Origin: Pollenia angustigena
Lineage: Eukaryota > Arthropoda > Insecta > Diptera > Polleniidae
Length of the DNA stretch: 64,000 nucleotides
NCBI GenBank assembly: GCA_930367215.1
Contig: OV884056.1
Coordinates: 255,591,127-255,655,126 of the forward strand
Reading direction: 5' to 3'
Below, piece after piece: positions 46,435 through 58,174 of this stretch (position 1 is the first letter of the stretch; every line of letters starts with the position of its first letter). The notes beneath the pieces are model-generated. The model was not told where the DNA came from. It saw only the letters and a program-made list of their open reading frames with translations, and did no database searches. The position numbers were made by a program, and so were the translations under genes.

Positions 46435-47000
46435 GTACATATTAATAAAAACGTTGCACATTGGGTTTGAAATTCTTCAAATTAAACCAATTTTATTGGC
46501 GTCAAAATAATAAAACATTTTACTTAAAGATTGAAACATTAATGTTTTGCAATATGTTAAATTCTTTGCAAGCCAAACTTTATTTTAAAACAACTTGAAG
46601 ATTAAAAAAATTTTATCAATTAAATGATCAACAATTTTTTTTTTTTCAATTAAACAATTGATAAAAAATAAAATAATATAATAATAAGCCTTGATTGATT
46701 AAAGTTGAACCAAAGCCGCCTCTATACCGGGCATAGGCTGTCTATAAGTATTTTCCATCTTTCTCTTATCAAAGCTGTTCCACTAAGTTCACCAATGTTG
46801 CTATATTTACATCTTTAGCAGCGTCAGCATCAGCGCTTATTATGCTAACAAGATATTGGTACCTCGTCACCCTTTCAATTTGTACAGCCATTACTTTAAG
46901 GGGTTCATCTGTAGATTTCGTCTTTTTAGTATTTATTTTTAGCCCTACTTAACATCACTCCCTTACTAAATCGTTAAGCTTTTCTTGCATATTACTCATG

Positions 47001-47374
47001 CCTAGATAAGTTAATTGGGACCTCCTGAACACGAAAAACGCTGTAATTTTTTTCCTAAGTACCGTTTTTTAGATTACGGTACTTTCGTGTTTTTCGATGT
47101 ATGGTCACACTCAAACCCTTGTGGAGCCCAACCGAAAAGTCCGATCGCCATTTCTTATCAGATAGAAATTTGTAGCATATCGACGGAAAAGGCATTCAAT
47201 TACTATTCCAACGATGTGCCATTTATTTCGATCGGACTTTTCGGTTGGGCTCCCCAAGGGTTTGAGTAGGACCATACACCGAAAAACACAAAAGTACCGT
47301 TATCTAGAAAACGGTACTTAGGAAAAAAATTACAGCGTTTTTGTGTTCAGGAGGTCCCAATTAACTTATCTAGG
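47001..47374. mobile_element. 374-bp MITE with ~147-bp inverted repeats
   Basis: The arms 47001-47147 and 47229-47374 contain ttaattgggacctcctgaac, cctaagtaccgtttt and ccaaccgaaaagtccgatcg and their inverses, with few mismatches. A further direct copy of aacttatctaggtatgtggc follows at 47508. The 84-codon frame inside runs through both arms and is an artefact. Confidence 0.87.
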
Positions 47375-47529
47375 AATGTGGCGTTCTTGGTATTTTTTGG
47401 CTGTAAACCAGTGTTATTGATCATTAAGATGCAAAATGGAATACAATTAAGAATTCAATAACAGCAATTTGCTTGACCTTGGAAGAGTTTGTAAAAAAAA
47501 ATAATATTAACTTATCTAGGTATGTGGCG

Positions 47530-48820
47530 TTCTTGGTACTTTTCCAAACTAAAAATTTTTAAAGCAGTGTAATTAAAATCAGTTTTAATTAAAAATTTAA
47601 TCAAGTAAACTTTACTTTTATCAACAACATTACTGCAGAAAATGGTGTTAATATCAAAAATTATTAAATTGATAACTTTAATTTGTTTATTGGTGCAAAT
47701 TTAATAAATTTAATAAATTAATATCAAAAACTTTTTAATTAAAATCAATTTTTATTTTTTTTTTATTTAGTTTTTGACAATAATATACATATACATATGT
47801 AAATTTGTTTAATTATTAAAAATATTTTCGAAAAATCCTTATAAATAAATTTGTTCCTTGTCCCTAAAACAGGAAAAAAGTCCCCATTGTTTATGTATTT
47901 TGCTTCATTTTGATTAAAAACAAAGGAAAAATGATAAGTTACAACAAAAAACGTGCGTTTCTTATAAAAAAAAGTTTATACATAGTACTTAAAGCATCAA
48001 AATTTACATTTCATAGTCGAAGGCCATGAAACAAATTTTAGTTAGCGATTCGGGATTTTGAAATCAGGTTTTTATTAAATAATAATTGTATATCAATTAT
48101 TGAAAATAAAATTAGTTTAACTAGACCTTAAAACCGTTATGCTACCTTTTTAAAAAAAGAAAGCAAAAAATTGCACAAAAAATGTTTCCCAAAACTAACG
48201 AAAAATCGCCCAAAAAGGGTAATATCTATAATGCAAAATCACCCAAAGTTGAATGGACACTTTTTTGCAATTTTTCACACATTGCTAGAAGATCTGAATA
48301 AAAACAATATTATATTTTCGAAATGGCTTTAACGATTCTCTTAACAAATTAATGGCTCATAAAAGATATCCAACTACCTATTTTATAAATTGGCATAAAA
48401 ATTGCCATGTTGCCAAATCGAAAACTAGCCCGTCAAACAAGTTTTAAAATAGCAACGTTTCACACCCATACATTTAAAATAGAAAAAAATAACTAATAAA
48501 AAAAAACAAAAATATTAATCTCAACCCACAGTGCATCGAAACATCGTCATCATAATAATTAATACATATATGTATATCTATGTACCTATATACATACGTC
48601 TTAACCAAATATGTACTCAATGTTCATATTCACTTATTTATTTCTTTATTATGCAGTATTTTTTTCTCGTAGTGTAGCGTATTTCCCAACAATATGCTCT
48701 TCTCTATTTGAACAATCACACACTCATAGGAACACCTCTTAAGTACACCGTATCTGAATATACAATACATTTTCATATGTGCAGATGTTTGTTTGTTTGT
48801 GTTGGGATTTATTTTGTACT
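47530..48820. other. AT-rich DNA upstream of the tubulin exon
   Basis: It contains a short aaaatcgcccaaaa block at 48185-48250. Nothing clearly coding is seen. Confidence 0.4.
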
Positions 48821-48826
48821 CGTACT

Positions 48827-48868
48827 CAGTATCTGCTTGAGCTGTAGTAAAAGTATCTCAGTATCTGT
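48827..48868 (+). promoter_or_regulatory. Candidate initiator elements upstream of beta-tubulin
   Basis: The sequence CTCAGTATCTG occurs twice (near 48826 and 48857); TCAGT matches the insect initiator consensus TCAKTY. A GACGTG resembling a downstream promoter element lies at 48890, slightly off the ideal distance from the second. No TATA box is obvious. If used, the 5' untranslated region would be about 460 bases. Confidence 0.3.
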
Positions 48869-49317
48869 TGATTGTTAAACAGATCGGTCGACGTGCTTGC
48901 GGTAGTATATTTTAGTGCGTTTGTGCGTAAGGTTTAGTTAAATACAAATTATCCAAAATAATAATAAAAATTACAATAACCTGTTTGTTCTTGGTTACAG
49001 TGTGTAAAAATTAAAGAGAAAAAATAAAGTTCCATTAAAACGAAAAAAAGTAAGCACGAAATACACGAGCCGGTTGATTTGAACACGTTGTAGCGCTTCG
49101 TAAACATCTTTGTGAATTTTTGTATAGTTAATTGAAATTTGTGTTCTTGTAAAATTCCTAAAAATATTTTCATTTACATAGGCTACCTATTTTTCTACGA
49201 AATTTAAAGTTTCAAGTTTACAAAAAGTTGTGTGATTTTTATATTTCTAGTTATTAAGAAATTCTTGCTGTTTTTTTTTTGCTGCTTCTTCTATTCGTCC
49301 AATAAATCAAATTCAAT

Positions 49318-49374
49318 ATGAGGGAAATTGTTCACTTACAAGTTGGTCAATGCGGTAACCAAATTGGCTCTAAG
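49318..49374 (+). CDS. Beta-tubulin, first coding exon
   Basis: Nineteen codons read MREIVHLQVGQCGNQIGSK, the invariant N-terminus of beta-tubulin. MREI is the tetrapeptide known to trigger co-translational tubulin autoregulation, and GQCGNQIG forms the first nucleotide-binding loop, with Gln11 and Cys12 at the GTP pocket. The exon ends at AAG followed by gttggt; an intron after Lys19 is a classic beta-tubulin position. The usual ubiquitous isotype has Ile7, Ala9 and Ala18; here Leu7, Val9 and Ser18 suggest a divergent isotype, perhaps the betaTub97EF type, which I cannot confirm. No later exon (expected to begin FWE) is visible in the remaining 14.6 kb, so intron 1 is long or the gene is broken. 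The donor is weak but keeps GT. Confidence 0.9.
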
Positions 49375-49841
49375 GTTGGTATTAATTTTCTCTCTTTTTT
49401 ATAAAATGATCAAATAATGTTTTAATGCAATGAGTAATTAATTTCTACAATTGTTGCCTCTTGTTTTTATGATTCAAAATTAAAATTTATTAAGTTTTTT
49501 TTTTCCATTTTTTCCTAACCTCAATATTTAATTATAACACATGAGTACTGTTTTATACAAACATGCATATGTATGTATGTATATAGTTTTGTTTTTGTTG
49601 TCGTCATTGCTTATTCATGTTTCTTCTAGTTCTTTCAGATCTTTTAGTTTTTTTTTTTTTTTTGTTTTTTTTATTAATAGAAAGCATGCAATTCTTTTTC
49701 ATTTCTTCTTGAACATTTTCGTTGCTATCTCTTATTGCTGGTATCGTAAGTAACCACCTCCCTTTTTTGTTGCGTACCCTACACTAGGACAGGTGGTTCG
49801 GGTGGTTATGTTGTGATTTCTTACACTTAAAAAACATGACT

Positions 49842-50110
49842 AAGGCCCAACTATAATTTGCATGAGCAAGCTTAAGCAACTGTCAAAAATGATCGAAAAG
49901 CTTTTCAAATGCATTCAGAAAAACAATATAAAAAAACATTTGTTCCGTACTGAATGTGCGATCAGGTTCGAACTTTGCTAAAGCAAAAACTAGTTTTATA
50001 AATCTTCACAAAAAATTTCTTTAAGTTCAATATGGTTTGACGACACATATAATTTAAATGTGTTCGCAGCTTAAACTTAAGCCAGCTTATGCATAATATA
50101 GTTGGGACTT
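49842..50110. mobile_element. 269-bp MITE, AAGGCCCAACTATAATTTG ends
   Basis: The left end aaggcccaactataatttgc and the right end gcataatatagttgggactt are imperfect inverted repeats that continue through agcaagcttaagc / gcttaaacttaagcc. A relative is at 38006-38303. Confidence 0.72.
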
Positions 50111-50716
50111 GAGAACTTAAAATGTGAATTCCTACCTAAATTCCTAAATCAAATTAGGTACCATCTAAGGCAAACATGACTAATTTTTTAATTTTTTATC
50201 ATACGAGTAGTAAAACAGTGTAAACAATTTCTTTTACAAAAATTTGTTATAGGTAGCTTTGAAACTTGAAAGTTTTTTTTTTGTAAGATCAGCTATCTTT
50301 TTTTAATGGCGGAGATTTTTAAGTTGGTAGCACTGTTTTCTCTGACAGCTGATTTGGCAGTTCTAGAAAAAGACCGAAAGAAACTCTCTTGAAACAAAAA
50401 AAAAAAATCCTCTCTTAAATTTCCGTAAGTCTAGCTTAACAAGCTTTCACTTTTGATGCTCATTTTTTGCGGCGATACAAGAAAGACGAAAGCAGGTTGG
50501 TATGGAGATACTTGTACTCGTCAGCACTCTTTTTGTTTTTATGTGTAGGCACTTAGTATGTAGGTATATTCACAAAGATGGCAGCATGTACCTTTTTTTT
50601 CTTTTTCACTTTGATTTGCTGTGAATCAAATTGTTGTTGTTTTTAAGAATTTAAAACCGAAAAAGTTAAGATTGTTGCGTGTCATTATATTTAAAAGGAA
50701 TTGAAAATTAGACTAA

Positions 50717-50824
50717 CGGCCAATTTCACCAAGTTCAGTATAAACTAACTATTACTTTAACTTCCAGTTAGCCATATGTTTCTGACAGTTATAACTGGTA
50801 GTAAATAATAACTGAACTTAGCCG
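50717..50824. mobile_element. Diverged copy of the 15600 MITE
   Basis: The left end CGGCCAATTTCACCAAGTTC is well kept. The right end has lost several bases (ctgaacttagccg). Confidence 0.7.
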
Positions 50825-52400
50825 TTAGTGTGCAGTTACAACAATAAAGTAAACTATTATAGAGTTAATGCACCCATCAAGGCGAGTTTACTAGAAGGTG
50901 GACTTGTCAAAGTTGGTACCTATATAAACTGGTTTTTTATGTAAACAAACCTTTTTTTACTAGCAATATTCTTGACAATCCGACCACAGAAGCAGTGTTG
51001 TTGAAGAGTTGGCCACACCTTTAATCAATTCGCCTTGATACCCATCGACTACACAATATTATTAAGTGCTTAATTACTATTATTACGGTTGTTTGGCTCC
51101 ACACTTTTCAATAAGTTGCGCATTATAAAACAATACATATGGAGTAATTTTTCATTCAGCATATATATGTACATATGCATGCAAAAGTAAAAAAAATACA
51201 CACATATGTATGTGTATATATTGTACAATTTTGTCAATATTGTACAACACAAATTACTAAACTATAACGGGCATGTTGGTAAATTCATCACTGCGCTGCA
51301 AATTAAAATTCAATGTCCAACAATATTTTGCTAAAGCAGATGCCACACAAACAAGTATCAAATACATAATATAAAAATGGCAACGTTTGCTTAGATAACG
51401 CACAGCAGTGATGCACTTAAGAACAAGCCTATTATTGCTAAAGTATGGGTACCTTTAATTTTCACGCATTGCGCATATCCGCTTTGTTGTTGATGTGTTA
51501 TGTGAAAAATACTACTTAGCGTTGTTTTTAAGCAAAATCATTTACAGTTTGGCCTTTTGTGCCGTCATTGTGGCATCATGCGCAGTAGAAAATAATTTTT
51601 AATAGAGAAATGCGCAATCTGTGTTTGTTGCTTCATAACGTTTTAAGCGTTTTAGGTGTTTTCTCAATCTCATTATTTTCTAGTCGTTTTATGTGGTTTT
51701 GAGGTGGGTTTGGTTATTTATGATGAATAGATTCATGACAGAGCAACGTTTGCAGATTGTTCAAATATGTATATCTTGAAAATTGTGGCTTAATTTAAAA
51801 ATTTTTATTTCATTTGAAAATGAGAATGCGCACTTTTGGTAAAATAAACAAAGTTTTCGCATTTGAAGCAAATTTAATCCTCAAACCACTGTTGTGACAC
51901 CAACACATCCGGAAAAATTTAACGTTTGATAGGTATAAATTATAGGCCGGTGGAGTTATGATCGGAACTTTACAGTCAATGGTGGGAAGTATAGAGCTAT
52001 GATTTCGAACTTTTTCGTGCTTCAATTGGAAGGCATCAGTTTTACACTAATGCTGTTTTGGCAGGCTGTTGCGTTTATATCATACAGAGCTAAATACAAT
52101 CAAACTGAGAGAAACATTTGCCGAACAAATATTTTGGCCTGTTAAGTGGCCAGGTCCTTGGCTTTACGCTTTTAAATTACTTTCGAAGATTATAACAAAT
52201 ATTTGTCGCTTAATGGCCGAAATACAGAACTATTTACTATAAAATGTGTAGACGGCCCGCATGCACCTCTAATATTATAAAGAAGCATAGTTACAGGTCC
52301 ATAATTTTGTTCAAAGGTCAACTCAAAACGAATCGTATCTCCTAGATCATTTTCAAACTAAAAATCTAAAAAAAAATAGTAATCCTTTGTATATCGTCAC
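50825..52400. other. AT-rich spacer, nothing recognised
   Basis: Only short microsatellite-like tatatgtacatatg patches near 51165-51220 stand out. No exon is supported. Confidence 0.4.
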
Positions 52401-52540
52401 CAGAGAACCGCAAAAATCACTATTTTTCTTAATTCACTCCTACGCTTAAACTACCTTCAATTCTATGCCTGCAAAACAAAGTTCAACGTTGACATCGTTT
52501 CGTTAACATTTTATTTGTGTATTTGTGAGTATGAACGTTT
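52401..52540. mobile_element. Hobo-like element end
   Basis: CAGAGAACCGCAAAAATCAC and the following ctatttttctt and gcctgcaaaacaaagttcaa match the start of the element at 38870. The similarity fades before the hAT insertion at 52551. Confidence 0.6.
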
Positions 52541-53089
52541 GAGTTTGAACAAGTGTTGCCAGTGAAATTTCTAGAAAGCTACATTTTGGTATCCAAAAAG
52601 ACACACTTTTTCCCAAAAAGATACATTTTGAAAAAAATTTAAGTCCATTTTTAACCTTAAACATTTATTAACATTACATTTTTATTTCATGTTAAAAGAA
52701 TATTGTAAAGAAAATGATATCATATAAATTCATTTTTATATTTATTTAGGTCATAAATATTTGCTATGTAATTTTTAAAAATACAATAAGCAAACATTAA
52801 AATAAATTATATGTAACAATCTTTGGATGTCATCGAAATAAATTCATTTTTGTAAAAATGAATATACGAGTTAAGGCGTTTATACTAAGGCGATTATATC
52901 AAAAATTCATATAAATTTCCTGAAAATAAAAGATGTTCATATTTCCTCCCAACAACTTCGCACAACTTGTAATCCTCGATTTAGGTGAATCGTATGTTGA
53001 AACTTCCTTAATGTTTTCTTTCACCATTATGAAAGCTGTTATTGTATAGGTATTGAGTCGGTTACGATGGTCAGTCTTAATACGTTTGT

Positions 53090-53260
53090 ACTGGCGTGTG
53101 GGTTCGACACCAGTATAAAATAACCTTCTTCTGGATGTTAGGGAAGACCGCTGAGAGGTAACGGTGGGCTATCTAGAAAAGGGTTATTATTATAATTGCT
53201 CCAGAGGAGTAATTATAATAGAGTGGGGAGATGGGGAGAAAATGAAACCAGACTTTAGTA
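53090..53260 (+). repeat. SINE-like insertion with a B-box
   Basis: GGTTCGACACC at about 53120 fits the B-box GGTTCGANNCC, followed by caccagtataaaataacctt and a self-complementary aattataat...ctccagaggagtaattataa segment. The insert begins where similarity to 43590 ends. An A-box is not convincing. Confidence 0.35.
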
Positions 53261-53289
53261 ATCTTTTCAATCTTGTTTATTACAATTCA

Positions 53290-53532
53290 GGGGCTTAATT
53301 CTGGCAGTCGTGATCGAGTACTTTCTCGATTGGAAAGCAATTTTATTTCTTATTCTTTCAGTCGATACTGAATGAATAGAAATTATTTTTTCAGTATTGT
53401 GAAACTCAAATTAATGCTTTACAACGCTAAAAAAAATAATTTCGATTCGTCCAGTATTGACTGAAATAATAAGATATTAAATTGCTTTCGAATCGAGAAA
53501 GCACTCGATCATGACTGCCAGAATCTGGCCCC
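53290..53532. mobile_element. 243-bp MITE, GGGGCTTAATTCTGGCAG ends
   Basis: ttctggcagtcgtgatcgag with ctttctcgat at the left is mirrored by atcgagaaagcactcgatca and tgactgccagaa at the right, in arms of about 53 bp. Confidence 0.8.
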
Positions 53533-54719
53533 AGGTTTCTTTATTAACTAATTATACATACGTACATGGGTTACAAAATGGATTCTACTCTTGGCAAATA
53601 TTGGTTTGTTATGCCACAACTTAAACTTGTAAATTTGATGATAGCTGCTCGCACTGCCGGGTAACGATGTTGTTTGTTCTCTTGCTCAAAAGTAAGTGTC
53701 CCGTTTCGCATCAACAAAAATATGAATGTTATAATAAGTCTAAAGTTCGTTACAAGTGACAAATGAAAAGGCTGTAGCGAGTGTTTATTCTACAGTGCGG
53801 GCAACTTTCATCAAACTTACGATATTAGGTGTGGTGATTATAAAAGTTCAATAAAAATTCAGTTAAGTTAAGCGCGTTTAAATTTGATATTGCAACTCAT
53901 TATTAGGTAAGGAAATGGGATAATAATAAAAATGATTAAATAATACAATTTGAGGTAATAGTTACAACGTTTGTAGCTTCTTCTGTTGATATGTACAAAT
54001 CCAATTTGTCCAACGTTTTAGTACATTTTGCATACATATTCAAAAGATACGAAAATTGTCAGGATTATACATGGTACGTGAAGCCATCAAAAGATACGAA
54101 AAATTTATCTTTCGTATCCCAATGGCAACACTGGTTTGAACGTACTTACTAAAGCCCTGCACGAATGCATTTGAATGCCATTTCAAATCATTCGTTTGTT
54201 TTTCAACTCGTGATTGTCGATTGCATTTTGCTAACGAATCAAACTCTGTATTGTGAAAAACACATAAATCACGAAAAGAATATAAACACACAAATGCAAA
54301 TGAATTTAAATTTGTGTGTTATAAACGACCAAATACGAAGTGTAAAGAGCACGAAATATACTCCACACAACAACGAAACAAACGAATAGCACAAACTACA
54401 CCATATCATACGAATCAAACCATTCAAACGAATCAGACCAAATCACACCAAACAACAGTAACAAAATAGGCGATTTGAATTATTGCATTTTTTTTATTAT
54501 TAGGTATGACTAGTAAACTTGTATTGCGCAAAAAACAAATGAAGATGCAAAATATTTTTATACAATGCTTAAGTTTTTATTTTAAATTATTTTATTCAAA
54601 AGTTACAAAAATATATTTTGAAATATTTTATTAAAAGTAAAAAAGAAATGAAAAGCTAAATTCAATTAATTGCAAAATTAAGATAAAAATAATATAATGA
54701 GCAAAATGGTTTAAAATAT

Positions 54720-54957
54720 ATATTAATTTGTACAGTTTAAAAGTTCATTTTGTATTTCAGTTGCTTCTATATTTGAATGAAGAAACATTATGGCATTTAT
54801 AGAATCACCGTTTGAAGCAATGCTGCATCTTTTTTCAGAAATCAAATTCCGTGCTACTGAAAAAACTCTCTCTGAAGCTGCACTACTAGCAGGCGTTGCT
54901 AATATTTTGCAGCTCACTTTGTAGAGAAGTGGAAATTCATTTTGATGTAAGTGTCAC
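54720..54957 (-). pseudogene. hAT transposase C-terminal (hATC) remnant
   Basis: The minus frame reads HQNEFPLLYKVSCKILATP, then ASSAASERVFSVARNLISEK, then INAIMFLHSN, the hallmark hAT dimerisation domain (usual pattern PASSAASERVFS..G). It starts after a TGA near 54957 and ends with a stop at 54723. It is preserved without internal stops for about 75 codons but lacks the catalytic core. It differs from the C-terminus encoded by the CAGTGTTGCCA elements nearby, so it is another hAT family. Its termini were not found; the ccctgcacgaatgcatttga sequence near 54154 may be one end. Confidence 0.85.
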
Positions 54958-55616
54958 CATTGCAAAATGTTGAAATCTTTACATTTAAGCTTTCATACGT
55001 TAGCAATTCGTTGGATACTGCATCAAGTTGTGTAGTATTTTCCCTAATGGTATATCATAACATTTTACAAAATACCAAAATGCGCACCTGAGTTTGCCTG
55101 CAAAAATGTATAAAGTCATTATAACAGGTCAAAGTTGCGTTAAATAGTTACCATAAATAGGTAAGGTTAACTCTTTGGGCTCGGTCATATAATTGTAGCA
55201 TAAAAAGTATGCAATAAAAATAGTGCGAAACAATAAAGTTTCATTAATACATCAATTAAACACATCTTTCTACCCAAACATGTTACCTACTGTCACATTT
55301 GCTATTATGTATAAAGGTTATTTACACATAAATTGTAGCAAAACAAGCCTTTTTTAACTTGTTTTTCTAAAATTTTTACTTACTTAAGAAAAGTGTTTTC
55401 TAAGAAGAAAAAAACCCCACCGACGCGGTTGGTACAGAAACCAAAATATTTTTACAAGCACAAAATACCAACAAATTCTTGTGGCTATTTTTTATCTTAA
55501 TAATTTCTGTATTTAGGTACGTCTTTTTAACGAAGGAAAAAGGAACCCTTTTACAGGTATCAAATAATTTTTTTTTTTTTTGTCATCATAAAGTTTTTTT
55601 CTGTTAAGATGAAAGT
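54958..55616. other. AT-rich spacer
   Basis: No supportable feature is seen. Confidence 0.4.
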
Positions 55617-55754
55617 CTGGGTTCACACTATGAAAGTTTTCTTTCAGAAAGTCTGAGTTTATAGATGAGAGGGGAAGAGATCATGCTTTTTTCTCTCCTC
55701 TCTCACCCATAAACTCAGACTTTTTGAAAGAAAACTTTCATAGTGTGATCCCAG
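55617..55754. mobile_element. 138-bp hairpin MITE, CTGGGTTCACACTATGAAAG ends
   Basis: CTGGGTTCACACTATGAAAG and CTTTCATAGTGTGATCCCAG are inverted ends of arms about 50 bp long, including ttttctttcagaaagtctga. The short loop is rich in ctctcc/gagagg. Confidence 0.85.
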
Positions 55755-56865
55755 CCAAACAAAATAACATAGCATCCGCTAGACATGTACACTTGTCGAA
55801 GTCACATCGACGACTGAATTGATGATCATAAAAATATGTGTTAGTAGTGGTACGCACAATTGGGCAAAGAAATGGAATTCCCTGTTATAGAGTCTACGCC
55901 CCTTTGCATTTTAGGTGACGATATGTACATATTTAAGTTTTTGCTGCAAATTTAATTGGGAGGGTGAGCTATTTGTCGATTTTATTTTATTATCTGGAAA
56001 GTCAGTTAAATTATTCATTTCTACATTGCATTTGTTCCCTATTGTAGAGTCTCATTTGATCGGACTGGTTTACCTACAATTCTCTGACATGTTGTTTTTG
56101 TTGTTGTTTCCTTTTATTGACTTTTATGTTATGAGTTTTTTTAATTGTTGTTGCTCTTTTCTAATTTCATTATTTTACCATGTTTAGCATTCTGATTTTA
56201 CAAGGTATGGGGGTAAGTGGGGTGTTTCCAGACACCACCTTTCTGATTAACACAACCAGGAAAAGGGGGTAAAAAGATAAAAGAAAAACAGAACATACTA
56301 TTTTGCAAAAGTACTTAATATTATTACCATGTGATTTAGTCATAACACTGTAAAAATAATTCTCTTTTGTTCGTAAACAACTTGCATTCTAAAAACGTTT
56401 AAAAAAATGTGGTTAATTTCTGATTGCAACAAAAATCGATGATGACAATAAATACAGTCATCTTTTTTATATCCGCCTTCACGACAAACTGTGAATGAAG
56501 AAATATTAATTTTGTAATTTAGTATGTAACAATAAAAAATATAAATATAGGAACCTATGAACTGACGACGGATAGAAATGGCAAGAGATTAATTTTTAAA
56601 ATATGTAGGTATAAAAAATTCTTACAGCTCATGATATAAACCTGGATAGAGAAATACGATTTTTCGTTGCATACAACAAGAAATCGCACTGTAAAACCAA
56701 AATCGTTTTATACCTAGTGTACCACAGGTAAACTGAGACTTTGATGCCGTGTGGTAGAGAAAGATACGCCTAGTCGACCAGCATGTAGTTTTTCTTCAAT
56801 TTGAGTCTTAAATTGTGTAAAACCAACTATATTTTTGGGTTTCCTCTAAAGTTGCAAATATGAAA
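55755..56865. other. AT-rich spacer
   Basis: The 90-codon frame at 55915-56187 is hydrophobic low-complexity sequence without a recognisable domain. Nothing else is supported. Confidence 0.4.
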
Positions 56866-56867
56866 TA

Positions 56868-58172
56868 AAGGGTGGTTAAATTGTAAGGGCCGATGTTGAA
56901 TGTGAACCACACCTAAACGCCAAGTTTTTTTTCCGAATTTTATTTGACATTTCTCTATTTCAGACTTACTCAATTTGAACCATGGAGAGATACACAATCC
57001 AACAACGTGTTAAAGTTATCCAGACTTATTATGAAAATGGGCGTTCAAATCAAAATGCATATCGTGCACTTCGTGATTTTTTTGGTCAATTTGATCGTCC
57101 AAATGTGCGTACAATCGCAAAAATCGTGGAAAAATTTGAGCAAACCGGGTCTGAAGAAGATGTGAGAACACCAGTGCATGCTCGTACAGCTCGTACTGCA
57201 GAAAATATTGCTGCTGTTCGCGATAGTGTGGCTGAAGAGCCGTCCACATCAACTCGTCGTCGTGCCCAACAATTGCACCTCTCACGCTCGTCGTTGATGA
57301 ACATTATGCATAAAGACTTGCATTTACACGCTTACAAGGTGCAATTGGCTCAAGAACTAAAGCCTCTTGACCATTTCAAACGTCGTGAATGGGCAGAATG
57401 GTGGCAAGAAATGGCAACAGTGGATGATCAATTTTCGAAGAAAATCATCTTCAGTGATGCGGCACATTTTCACCTCAGTGGATTCGTCAATAAACAGAAT
57501 TGCCGCATTTGGGCGAATGAGAATCCAAGAGTGATTGTCGAAAAACCAATGCACCCACAAAGAGTGACTGTTTGGTGCGGTTTATGGGCTGGCGGCATCA
57601 TCGGGCCGTATTTTTTCCAAAATGAGGCCGGTCAGGCAGTTACTGTGAATGGTGTTCGCTATCGTGAGATGATAACGAACTTTTTATGGCCCGAATTGGA
57701 AGATATGGATGTGGACGATATGTGGTTTCAGCAGGACGGTGCCACTTGCCACACAGCTAACGAAACAATGGCTCTTTTGCGCAACAAATTCAATGGCCGT
57801 GTTATCTCACGTAATGGCGATGTCAATTGGCCGCCAAGATCATGTGATTTGACACCGTTGGACTTTTTTCTTTGGGGTTATTTGAAAGAAAAGGTGTACG
57901 TCGATAAGCCAGCAACAATTCAAGAGCTAAAGGATGAGATAATTCGGCACATTAACTTCATAGAACCTCCATTATGCCTCAGGGTCATCGAAAATTTGGA
58001 CCATCGGATGGAGGTGTGCCGCCGTGGTCGCGGCGCCCATTTGGCCGATATTTTGTTCCATACATAATTGAGTAATACCAATATATCATAATAAAATAAA
58101 ATTACAATAATTTCCTAAATAGTTTGTGTTTTATTCAAAATCAACATCGGCCCTTGAAATTTAACCACCCTT
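56868..58172 (+). mobile_element. Complete mariner-type transposon, 1305 bp
   Basis: Terminal inverted repeats of about 32 bp (AAGGGTGGTTAAATT, then ...GGGCCGATGTTGA) lie at 56868-56899 and, inverted, 58141-58172, with two mismatches. A TA target duplication flanks it (56866-56867 and 58173-58174), as required for Tc1/mariner elements. It encloses a single uninterrupted transposase gene. Good ends plus an open frame indicate a young insertion. The copy at 3096-4106 is a decayed sister. Confidence 0.93.
56982..58067 (+). CDS. Mariner-family (DDD) transposase, 361 residues
   Basis: This enzyme would cut and paste its own element in the nucleus. Residues 1-115 form the paired-type helix-turn-helix DNA-binding region (MERYTIQQRVKVI, then RSSLMNIM near 102-109). 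The catalytic domain has Asp159 (IIFSDAAHFH), Asp252 (WFQQDGATCH) and Asp289 (RSCDLTPLDFFLWGY), with 36 residues between the second and third Asp, compared with 34 in classical mariners such as Mos1. The usual Glu after Asp159 is Ala here. The ATG at 56982 has the same MERYT start as the sister pseudogene. The gene runs 361 codons to DILFHT without a stop and is about as long as an intact mariner transposase. A 73-codon frame overlapping its start is a shadow. Confidence 0.95.
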   Translation: MERYTIQQRVKVIQTYYENGRSNQNAYRALRDFFGQFDRPNVRTIAKIVEKFEQTGSEEDVRTPVHARTARTAENIAAVRDSVAEEPSTSTRRRAQQLHLSRSSLMNIMHKDLHLHAYKVQLAQELKPLDHFKRREWAEWWQEMATVDDQFSKKIIFSDAAHFHLSGFVNKQNCRIWANENPRVIVEKPMHPQRVTVWCGLWAGGIIGPYFFQNEAGQAVTVNGVRYREMITNFLWPELEDMDVDDMWFQQDGATCHTANETMALLRNKFNGRVISRNGDVNWPPRSCDLTPLDFFLWGYLKEKVYVDKPATIQELKDEIIRHINFIEPPLCLRVIENLDHRMEVCRRGRGAHLADILFHT

Positions 58173-58174
58173 TA

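Larger units (their letters stand above)
52551..54133 (-). mobile_element. 1.6-kb hAT element, relative of 41936-44662
   Basis: The ends are AAGTGTTGCCAGTGAAATTT and, inverted, CAGTGTTGCCATTGGGATAC. The flanks gtttgaac (52543-52550 and 54134-54141) are a perfect 8-bp target duplication. About 52960-53085, minus strand, encodes KTDHRNRLNTYTITAFIMVK, the same C-terminal block as at 43560. Insertions include a B-box-bearing piece at 53090-53260 and a MITE at 53290-53532. Confidence 0.85.

Noticed and set aside
47015..47269. 84-codon frame
   Set aside because: It runs through both inverted arms of a MITE, so its two ends mirror each other.
49541..49753. 70-codon hydrophobic frame just after the tubulin exon
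   Set aside because: T-rich intronic low complexity; it does not read FWE and has no tubulin similarity.
55915..56187. 90-codon membrane-like frame
   Set aside because: Hydrophobicity arises from T-rich codons; no conserved motif, no flanking support.
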